Assembly: GCF_034531395.1 (NCBI RefSeq)
Contig: NZ_JARVCO010000012.1
Location: forward strand, 310,001-374,000
Length of the DNA: 64,000 nucleotides
Direction: 5' to 3'
Source of the DNA: Pontiella agarivorans
Lineage (GTDB): Bacteria; Verrucomicrobiota; Kiritimatiellia; Kiritimatiellales; Pontiellaceae
Position 1 is the first letter of the stretch; every line of letters starts with the position of its first letter. A program made the position numbers and the translations under genes. Shown here piece by piece: positions 50,922 through 57,939 of this stretch. Under the pieces are notes generated by a model, which was not told the DNA's origin, did no database searches, and saw only the letters and a list, made by a program, of their open reading frames with translations.

Positions 50922-51169
50922 GGTAGTCTCCTTTTTAGCAGCGGATTTGTAAATATGCGCCTTTATAAATGTTGTAAAGTATGTGTTTATAATAATCAAT
51001 CTGATAATAGGCCTGTATTGTTTATGCTAAATCAGCATGAAGCTGGAGTTATAGCAGTTTAAGTGCCAGTCGATGGGTGAATCTGCGCGAGAGTGGAGAC
51101 AGTTTTTGAAATCATAAATAGGGGATGGAGCGCCGGAGAGGTATAGGTTGCGCTCGTCAGGAGATCACA

Positions 51170-51625
51170 ATGGAACCATCGCATGAAGTATTAAAAAAAT
51201 CGGTCAGCGATTTAGGGGTTAAGTCTGTCGCTTCGGACCTCGGTCTCTCTACGTCATTGATTTATAAATGGTGCCAGCCAACCGGTGCTGAAGATGCCAG
51301 TGGTGCTGAAAATCCGTTGGATCGGCTGGCCCGCATCTATGAGCTGACCGGAGATCGGGGGCCGGTGAAATGGCTCTGCCAGCATGCTGATGGTTATTTT
51401 GTCGAAAACGTGCCACCCGCCGAAATTAATAAAATTCCGTTGCTCCACATGACCCGCCGTATCGTTCGCGAATTTTCCGATTTGCTCGACGTGCTTACGG
51501 AAAGTATCGAAAATGATGGGAAAATTGATCCTGAAGAATCGCAAAAAATCCGACGGGAATGGGAAGAGTTAAAATCTTCTGCGGAAAGTTTTGTGAGCTC
51601 CTGTGAAAAGGGCCTTTATCGCTAA
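51170..51625 (+). CDS. Phage CII-like (CP76) regulatory protein
   Basis: The ATG at 51170 follows AGGAG. The 151-residue protein has an N-terminal helix-turn-helix (VKSVASDLGLSTSLIYKWCQ) and then LARIYELTGDRGPVKWLCQH with ADGYFVENVPP, which match the phage CII/CP76 regulator family. The C-terminal half (about 85-151) is helical and acidic. No other phage gene is near, so it is probably a domesticated regulator. The large CATTGCAATG palindrome lies 107 bp downstream. Confidence 0.75.
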   Translation: MEPSHEVLKKSVSDLGVKSVASDLGLSTSLIYKWCQPTGAEDASGAENPLDRLARIYELTGDRGPVKWLCQHADGYFVENVPPAEINKIPLLHMTRRIVREFSDLLDVLTESIENDGKIDPEESQKIRREWEELKSSAESFVSSCEKGLYR

Positions 51626-51732
51626 TCTGAAAAATTTTCTCTGGCGCTCATAATTTTGGGTGCGAGATCTACGTGCAGCGGAAAAGTTCAGTTAGATGTC
51701 CTATAAGGAAAAATATGCTTTCGCATGCTAAA

Positions 51733-51760
51733 TATTTCACACATTGCAATGTGTGAAATA
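51733..51760. promoter_or_regulatory. 28-bp perfect CATTGCAATG palindrome
   Basis: TATTTCACACATTG is followed by its exact complement. It is the longest copy of the putative operator family and sits between the ends of two convergent genes, 18 bp after no terminator and 18 bp before the carboxypeptidase stop, where no start codon is near. Confidence 0.8.
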
Positions 51761-51778
51761 TACTGAAGTGTTGTTGAA

Positions 51779-52915
51779 TTATTCTAATGCGGCAAAACCT
51801 TTGTCGAGCAGTTTGCGGATTTCAATATCTCGTGTATTGCGGTTTTCGCAACCGAGAATCACCGCGACAATCCGGTTGTTGCCTCGTTTGGCTGTGGCGG
51901 CGAGTGAAAAGCCGCCTTTGGAGTGATAGCCTGTTTTCAGGCCGTCGCATCCCTGGTAGGGCTTTTTGCCGACCAGGGCGTTTCGGTTTGCGAGCATAAA
52001 CTTTTCTTTGCGCAAACTGTTGGTGGGCAGCCAGGAGAGTTTGGTGCTGGTGTAATGCAGGGTTCGCGGATGGCGGAGGCAGGCGAGTGACAGGATGGCG
52101 ATGTCGTAGGCATTGCTGATATCCGGCTGTTTCCCGCCGGAGGGCGGGAGGCCGTGCGGTGAATGATATTTGGTGGAATTCATGCCCAGCTCTCGTGCTT
52201 TCTGATTCATCATATCCACAAAACCTTCAATGGAGCCGCCGACATGTACGGCGAGTGCGGCGGCGGCATCGTTGGCGGAGTGAATCATAAGGCATTCGAG
52301 CATCTGGTCGACCGTAAACGCGCCGGATTCCCGGACATCGAGGTAGACGCCCGAGCCGCCGATGCCGGCAATTTCCTGGGTGATTTTTACGCGGTCGTTC
52401 AGGCTGATGACACCGGCATCGATCTGTTCCAGGGTCAGAAGCATTGTCATCATTTTGGTGACGCTGGCGGGGTAGGAATACACGGCGGAGCGGTTTTCAT
52501 ATAAAATCTTTCCGGTGCGGGCATTTATGACGATGGCGCTCTGGTAGGGATCGTTTTTGAGTTCTGCAAAAACCTGTTTAGTTCGTTTGTCCGGGCGGTC
52601 GGAGCGGAGGTAGCCGGCGGCGTTTACAGTTGTTGCAATGGTTTCGAGCGGTGTTTCAGGTTTCATTTCCACCACTTCAACCGGCATGATTACGGGTTCC
52701 GGCATCGGGGCAATGGCGGGCGCTTCAGGAATGGCCACTTCGGGAACCTTAAATTCCGGAAGCTCAATGGGTTCTGCTGCTGCGATTGGTTGTGGTGTGG
52801 ATTTGGTCCGGTCTGGTTGGGAATTTGTATTTTTTGTGCCGATGACGAACATAAAGACGAGAACGTGAATGGCAATAAGGGCGAGGGCAATGAATGTGAC
52901 GTTGCTTTTCTTCAT
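51779..52915 (-). CDS. D-alanyl-D-alanine carboxypeptidase (S11, DacF-like)
   Basis: This 378-residue enzyme starts at 52915. It has one N-terminal membrane helix (VTFIALALIAIHVLVFMFVI), a Pro/Glu/Val-rich linker (about 35-85) and an S11 peptidase domain with SVTK in YSYPASVTKMMTML, SAN in MIHSANDAAAALA and KTG in DGLKTGYHSKGG. It trims the terminal D-Ala from peptidoglycan stems in the periplasm. A divergent mvaD gene begins 47 bp away, so the two share a short promoter region. Confidence 0.92.
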   Translation of the reverse strand: MKKSNVTFIALALIAIHVLVFMFVIGTKNTNSQPDRTKSTPQPIAAAEPIELPEFKVPEVAIPEAPAIAPMPEPVIMPVEVVEMKPETPLETIATTVNAAGYLRSDRPDKRTKQVFAELKNDPYQSAIVINARTGKILYENRSAVYSYPASVTKMMTMLLTLEQIDAGVISLNDRVKITQEIAGIGGSGVYLDVRESGAFTVDQMLECLMIHSANDAAAALAVHVGGSIEGFVDMMNQKARELGMNSTKYHSPHGLPPSGGKQPDISNAYDIAILSLACLRHPRTLHYTSTKLSWLPTNSLRKEKFMLANRNALVGKKPYQGCDGLKTGYHSKGGFSLAATAKRGNNRIVAVILGCENRNTRDIEIRKLLDKGFAALE

Positions 52916-52962
52916 ATAGAACGGTATTCCTTTTAGTAAATCCATAATATCACAGGGAATTC

Positions 52963-53952
52963 ATGAGCCAGATTCAAACCCAATTTATCAAAAACGTCTT
53001 GGCCGGTACTGAGACGCAGCTGTCGGAGAAGGGCTCGGCCTTTGCTCCGGCGAACATTGCGCTTTCCAAATACTGGGGAAAACGCAATGCCGAACTCAAC
53101 CTGCCGGCAACGTCCAGCCTGTCGGTTTCGCTGGGTGATCTCGGAACAAAAACTGAAATCCGCGTGGCCGCTGAGGATTCGGTTTTTCTGAATGGTGAAG
53201 CGATGGGGTCCGAAACGCTCTTTTATAAACGAACGGTTGATTTTCTGAAGCTGTTTCCAATGGTTGGAGCGCATTTTGAAGTTCGGACGCAGAACAGTAT
53301 TCCAACGGCCGCGGGGCTGGCATCCTCAGCATCGGGCTTCGCGGCCCTGGTTCTGGCATTGAACGATTTGGCGGGTTGGGGGCTCGGCCGGCGCATGCTG
53401 TCATTAATCGCCCGGCTCGGCAGCGGCAGTGCTGCGCGCTCGGTTTACAGCGGATTTGTTCAGTGGTATGCCGGTACCGATGATGACGGCAGCGATTCCT
53501 ATGCAGAGCGGATTGATGCAGAATGGCCGGAGTTGCGGGTCGGTATTCTTGAAGTTTCCAATGTTCACAAGCCGGTCGGTTCGCGTGAAGGTATGAACCG
53601 GACTGTCGCAACGTCTGAGCTGTATAACAGCTGGCCTGCGCAGGCGGATGCCGATCTTGAAGCCATTCGTCTCTCTATCCGGGAAAAGGACTTTCCAATG
53701 CTTGGAAAAACGGCAGAGCACAATGCGCTTTCAATGCATGCCACAATGTTGGCTGCCTGGCCGCCGCTTATTTATCTGCAGCCGGAATCGCTTGAAATCA
53801 TTCACACCGTTCAGCGTCTGCGCGGGGAGGGGCTTGAACTTTTTCTCACCATCGATGCCGGTCCGAATATTAAACTGCTGTTTCTGGAATCAGTGGCCTC
53901 CGATGTAATCGCCGCCTTCCCAGACCTCCGGATCATTCAGCCGTTCGGATGA
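52963..53952 (+). CDS. mvaD: Diphosphomevalonate decarboxylase
   Basis: This 329-residue GHMP-family enzyme has the signature KYWGKRN, NSIPTAAGLASSASGFAAL and a GSGSAARSVYSGFVQW motif, which carries the P-loop-like Ser cluster and the ATP-binding region. MvaD converts mevalonate diphosphate to isopentenyl diphosphate with ATP. The final part keeps LFLTIDAGPN with the catalytic Asp. Mevalonate pathways are uncommon in bacteria. No other mevalonate gene is in the window. An exact palindrome (53693) and a near one (53255) lie in it. Confidence 0.92.
   Translation: MSQIQTQFIKNVLAGTETQLSEKGSAFAPANIALSKYWGKRNAELNLPATSSLSVSLGDLGTKTEIRVAAEDSVFLNGEAMGSETLFYKRTVDFLKLFPMVGAHFEVRTQNSIPTAAGLASSASGFAALVLALNDLAGWGLGRRMLSLIARLGSGSAARSVYSGFVQWYAGTDDDGSDSYAERIDAEWPELRVGILEVSNVHKPVGSREGMNRTVATSELYNSWPAQADADLEAIRLSIREKDFPMLGKTAEHNALSMHATMLAAWPPLIYLQPESLEIIHTVQRLRGEGLELFLTIDAGPNIKLLFLESVASDVIAAFPDLRIIQPFG
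53693..53707. repeat. TTCCA-N5-TGGAA palindrome
   Basis: Exact copy, core ATGCT, in mvaD; reads PMLG. Confidence 0.85.
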
Positions 53953-54133
53953 TGCTGCTGTATGGCTGAAGAAGATCCGGGAATAACGCTCAGGCTTGTC
54001 GGGGAGGCTGTATTCTGCAGACGATATTCTTGACTGCTTGCAGTCACTGTCCGTCTCTGCGACGCAATGGAATAAAGTCGGAGCTAATTTTCTTACATTG
54101 ATTTAGCCGGAATGCTCAATCTTATGGGGCACC

Positions 54134-54910
54134 ATGAGATCTCGTTGGGATGGACAGTGGTCGCTCTGGTCAGGTCATTACCTTGGTATGCGTATTACAG
54201 GAAGCGAGGCCGCATCATTCGGGATCGGTATTTTGGGTCCACTTGCTTTGGGCGTTGAGGGATTGTCTGCCGGAAGGAAGGCGTTCGTATCCCTGTTTGG
54301 CCCTCTGTTCGGCTGGGGGATTGCTGTATTATGTTTAATCAGCGGTTCTTATAGTGGAATTTACGGACTTACTGTTTTTGCAAATTGCCCTTATTTTTGT
54401 CTCCGCCATGAATCTGGTGCCGGTGAAACCGTTCGATGGATACTCCGTCGTTGAGCATTTGATTTTTCTGCACAAACCTCATACACGGTTGGCCTATCGG
54501 ATTGTGACCGGTCTGTTGATGAGTCTTTTTTATGTGAAGTCCTTTTGCCGCCATGATCAACCTACATATGCGTTTTTTTCGTTGTTCTGGGAATGGCGAT
54601 GTTTGCCGGAGCAAAGAGGGAGGACAATATGTCCGGGATGATTTTACGGCTCAGAAAAGAGGGTAAAAGAGATTTTGAAATGGGCCGTTATCGACCGGAA
54701 ATGTTGAAGAGAATGGAATGTTCCTTAAACCTGTTTGATATCCAGAATGAAGTGAATCAGGCTCACTTTCTTCGAGAAATCTGGGACCGGGCCTGGGAGG
54801 TTCCTGCATCTAGAATGGAGATGTATGCGGTATTGGGAATGTATATCCTTCTCCTTTTAGGCTGTGCTACCTCGCCGATCATTCCTCAGCTATATTCATA
54901 TATTTTTTAG
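54134..54910 (+). pseudogene. Frameshifted M50/site-2-protease-like membrane gene
   Basis: The protein is split across frames. The first frame (from 54134) reads GHYLGMRITGSEAASF and then FVSLFGPLFGWGIAVLCLIS, a membrane helix. A second frame (about 54354 onward) continues with LLFLQIALIFVSAMNLVPVK and PFDGYSVVEHL, which is the N-x2-P-x2-P-x-DG motif of M50 metalloproteases. Then the first frame resumes near 54565 with YICVFFVVLGMAMFAGAKR, a helical tail and a final helix (MYAVLGMYILLLLGCAT). The expected HExxH is not intact. Two compensating shifts may be real decay or sequencing errors. Confidence 0.6.
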
Positions 54911-55064
54911 AACTCATTCGTTTGGTGCTTGGTGCAGTGTCGCACGTCTCAATTTCTTGGTGTCCTTCAGAGCACGTGCCTTCTTGCGCTATGAAAACGG
55001 ATTATCATCGGTCAATGAGCAGAATCCCGCTTTTTTTGTCCGACAGGCTGAGCTCAATGAATTT

Positions 55065-55808
55065 CTACGGGGCTTTGGGTTCGCAATAGTCCGGGTAGAT
55101 CTTTTTTGCACATTCCGGGCAGATGCCGTGGCTGAAGCGAGTGTCGGAGTGGGCGCTGATGTAGTCTTCCATCGGTTGCCAGTCACCCTTTCCGTTGTGA
55201 ATTTTTTTACAGCTGGAGCAGATGGGAATAATGTCTTCGAGCATGTTGATGTGGCGGGCGGCCTGCTGCAACTTAGTGATGAGGTTGGCCTGTTCCTGGT
55301 TGGTCCGTTCGAGGCGGTAGGTTAAATGACGGAGCTCAAGGTGTGCAATAACCTGATTGGCCAGCGTTTTCAGGGCGTCAACTTGACTCCGGCTCAGCTC
55401 GCGGGGTTTGCGGTCGATCACACACAGGGTGCCCAGCGAATGGCCGGCGGGAGTAACAAGCTGTGCTCCGGCATAAAAACGGATTTTCGGGTCGGTGGTC
55501 ACGAGGGGATTGTGGATAAAGCGGTCATCATCCAGTGCATCGGGAACGACAAAGAGTTCGGACTGAAGAATAGCATGGGTGCAGAAAGCAATGTCGCGCG
55601 GTGTTTCCGGTGCCTCGATGCCGACCTTGGCCTTGAACCACTGACGGGTTTCATCCACCAGGCTAATGAGTGCGATCGGCGCGTCGCAAATGTAGGAGGC
55701 GAGCTGTGTGAGATCGTCGAGCTCCTGCTCCGGAGGCGTGTCCAGAACGGCGTAGTTCTTCAATGCCTGAAGGCGTTCAACTTCGTTTTTGGGGCGGGGG
55801 TAGGGCAT
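55065..55808 (-). CDS. GAF-domain protein with C-terminal zinc-finger-like motif
   Basis: The start at 55808 follows GGAG. The 247-residue protein has an N-terminal region (about 1-25), a GAF domain (about 25-165) with LTQLASYICDAPIALISLVD, FCTHAIL and FYAGAQLVTPAGHSLGTLCV, then a helix, and a C-terminal CSSCKKIHNGKGDW with HGICPECAKKIYPD. That CxxC/CPxC motif often ends sensor kinases and response regulators of environmental bacteria. No kinase domain is present, so it is probably a small sensor or an adaptor that works with a separate kinase. Confidence 0.82.
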   Translation of the reverse strand: MPYPRPKNEVERLQALKNYAVLDTPPEQELDDLTQLASYICDAPIALISLVDETRQWFKAKVGIEAPETPRDIAFCTHAILQSELFVVPDALDDDRFIHNPLVTTDPKIRFYAGAQLVTPAGHSLGTLCVIDRKPRELSRSQVDALKTLANQVIAHLELRHLTYRLERTNQEQANLITKLQQAARHINMLEDIIPICSSCKKIHNGKGDWQPMEDYISAHSDTRFSHGICPECAKKIYPDYCEPKAP

Positions 55809-55947
55809 GATCAACTCCGTTGTTAATATTCTCCTAGCTTATAACAAGTTAGTCTAGTCAAATTTACTAGGGTAGCCCACTTTTTAAATTGCTTTCTTTC
55901 CAGTCTTTCCGGAAGGATGGTTTAAGCGGAAGAAAACAGGAGAGGAT

Positions 55948-56763
55948 ATGCCGGAACTGCCAGAGGTTGAAACCATTGCTTCGCAGCTGCGGGGAAGGGG
56001 TGTTGAGGGAAAGAGGATTCTTTCGGTGACGGTGAACTGGGCTCCGATGATTGAGCCGCTGAGTTCGGAACAGTTTTTACAGGATGTAAATGGCTGCACC
56101 ATTGAAACCATTTCCAGAGTCGGGAAATGGATGCTGTTTTCGCTGAGTTCGGGACAGACACTGATGGTGCATCTGCGGATGGCAGGTTCGTTTGCACTGG
56201 AGCAGGGGAGTCATGACCGGATTGTGCTCGGATTGTCAGATGGACTGACGCTCTATTATCGGGACACCCGAAAGTTCGGCCGCTGGAAACTCGTTGATGA
56301 CCCGCAGGTAATTCTGGGGGCTCTGGGGCCCGATGCGCTGACGCGGTGTTTTTCCCTTACTTATTTTTCGCAGCAACTGCAGAAAAGTAAGCGCGCGATC
56401 AAAGCGTTACTGTTGGACCAGTCTGTGGTGGCTGGACTTGGAAATATCTATGCCGACGAGGCGCTCTGGTATGCGCGGATTCACCCGGAACGACATGCTG
56501 ATTCACTTTCTGATACGGAAGGTAAAAAACTGTTCAAAGCCGTTAAAGAGGTGTTGCGGCAGGGGGTCAGAAACCGCGGAACCTCGCTGGGAGACGGTAA
56601 GACCAACTACCGGCAGGTCGATGGCGACTCCGGAGAAAATCGGGGTGAAGTCAGGGCCTATGGAAAAGCCGGCAGACCGTGCTTTCGGTGTAAAACGGTT
56701 CTTGAAAAAAGGATTGTGGCTCAGCGGGGCACCACATTCTGCCCGCGATGTCAGGTGTTATAG
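55948..56763 (+). CDS. mutM: Formamidopyrimidine-DNA glycosylase
   Basis: This 271-residue base-excision enzyme begins PELPEVE, so Pro2 and Glu3 of the catalytic dyad are present once Met is removed. It keeps the helix-two-turn-helix region (LLDQSVVAGLGNIYADEAL) and a zinc finger with CFRCK and CPRCQ. It removes 8-oxoguanine and formamidopyrimidines and nicks the DNA strand. It is alone in its direction and not beside other repair genes. Confidence 0.95.
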   Translation: MPELPEVETIASQLRGRGVEGKRILSVTVNWAPMIEPLSSEQFLQDVNGCTIETISRVGKWMLFSLSSGQTLMVHLRMAGSFALEQGSHDRIVLGLSDGLTLYYRDTRKFGRWKLVDDPQVILGALGPDALTRCFSLTYFSQQLQKSKRAIKALLLDQSVVAGLGNIYADEALWYARIHPERHADSLSDTEGKKLFKAVKEVLRQGVRNRGTSLGDGKTNYRQVDGDSGENRGEVRAYGKAGRPCFRCKTVLEKRIVAQRGTTFCPRCQVL

Positions 56764-56964
56764 ATAGAATTATATCGATCCTCATTAGGCTAATGGAGTG
56801 TTTTTTTGCATATGATTTGTGGGAAGCACCTGTTTTTGTCTGTTTTATCAATGCCGCAGAAATTATTTTCGCCGTTTTAGGTAATAAAAACAGGGGTTTT
56901 GTTAAAACGTTAAAAAAGTATCCATATTCCTATTTACAAACCGAACGCAAATGGTACTGTTTGA

Positions 56965-56987
56965 TCCGTTGTTTGGGAAACAATGGA
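56965..56987. promoter_or_regulatory. Inverted repeat upstream of ahpC
   Basis: TCCGTTGTTT (56965-56974) is inverted by AAACAATGGA (56978-56987) around GGG, with one G-T pair. It lies 20 bp before the ATG, just ahead of AAGGAG, so it could be an operator or a leader hairpin for peroxide control. Confidence 0.4.
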
Positions 56988-57006
56988 TTAACCAAGGAGA
57001 GTAAAA

Positions 57007-57570
57007 ATGGTCAAGATCGGTCAGGAAGTACCTGAATTTGCAATGGCGGCGTTTCAGAATGATGAAATTAAAGATATCAAGCTGTCAGACTTTAAAGGTA
57101 AATGGGTAGTGGTTGTATTCTATCCGGCAGACTTCACGTTTGTTTGTCCGACCGAACTGGAAGACGTTGCTGCGCTTTATCCTAAATTCCAGGAAGCCGG
57201 TGCTGAAGTTATCTCTGTTTCCACCGACACCGCTTTTGTTCACAAGGCATGGCATGACGAATCTGATGCCATCGGCAAAGTGAACTATCTCATGGGTGCT
57301 GACCCGACTGGAGAGGTTTCCAAACTGTTCGGTGTTTATATTGAAGAAGAAGGTCTGGCGCTTCGTGGCACCTTTATCATCGACCCCGACGGAAACCTCA
57401 AAACAGCAGAAATTCATGATCTCGGTATCGGCCGCAGTGCTGTAGAAGCACTGCGCAAGCTGGAAGCCGCAAAATTTGTACACGAGCACGGCGATCAGGT
57501 TTGTCCTGCAAACTGGCAGCCGGGTAGCGATACCCTCACTCCGGGTCTCGACCTCGTAGGAAAAATCTAA
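57007..57570 (+). CDS. ahpC: Peroxiredoxin (AhpC/typical 2-Cys)
   Basis: This 187-residue protein has the peroxidatic Cys in FTFVCPTELED, the conserved Thr and Arg, RGTFIIDPDGNL, and the resolving Cys in GDQVCPANWQPG near the C-terminus. It reduces hydrogen and organic peroxides and is recycled by a thioredoxin-like partner or AhpF, neither of which is in the window. A clear AAGGAGAG precedes the start and a strong terminator follows. Confidence 0.94.
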   Translation: MVKIGQEVPEFAMAAFQNDEIKDIKLSDFKGKWVVVVFYPADFTFVCPTELEDVAALYPKFQEAGAEVISVSTDTAFVHKAWHDESDAIGKVNYLMGADPTGEVSKLFGVYIEEEGLALRGTFIIDPDGNLKTAEIHDLGIGRSAVEALRKLEAAKFVHEHGDQVCPANWQPGSDTLTPGLDLVGKI

Positions 57571-57600
57571 CTTCCCCTGGTTAGTTAACACCCCACCCCC

Positions 57601-57640
57601 TGGCCCCGTCAGCACCCCCGCTGGCGGGGCCAATTTTTTT
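57601..57640 (+). terminator. Terminator after ahpC
   Basis: GGCCCCGTCAG pairs with CTGGCGGGGCC around a short loop and is followed by AATTTTTTT. Confidence 0.92.
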
Positions 57641-57939
57641 GAGGATGGTAAATCTTACAGCCTCAGGAAATGTCCGTTATCGGTCCTGTTTCTGGTATGG
57701 TGCGGCCGATTTTTTTTGTTTCCTAGGATTGGCAGCAGGCTGCTTCGTCGCAGTCGGCGGTGAGGGTGGGCTGAATTGTACTGTTCTTCAGTAAAGGGGA
57801 CGGGTAATGATTTTCTAAATAATTAGTAATTATAGGCTTATTAATAACTAGTAAATCCTGATCATATTTTAAACTATTATAAATTGCATTGCAAAAAAAG
57901 AGACCTAAAGTCGCCATTCCAATTCAAAGGATGGCAGCG
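57641..57939. other. Intergenic region, A+T rich
   Basis: No gene is supported. A 64-codon frame on the minus strand (57723-57917) has no family features. Promoters for the secreted-protein gene that starts at 57940 should lie here. The composition is much more A+T rich from about 57790 to 57900 than the rest of the window. Confidence 0.5.

Noticed and set aside
57723-57917. 64-codon minus-strand frame ending in CDEAACCQS
   Set aside because: The Cys-rich end looked interesting, but there is no ribosome-binding site and the A+T-rich part reads as spacer.
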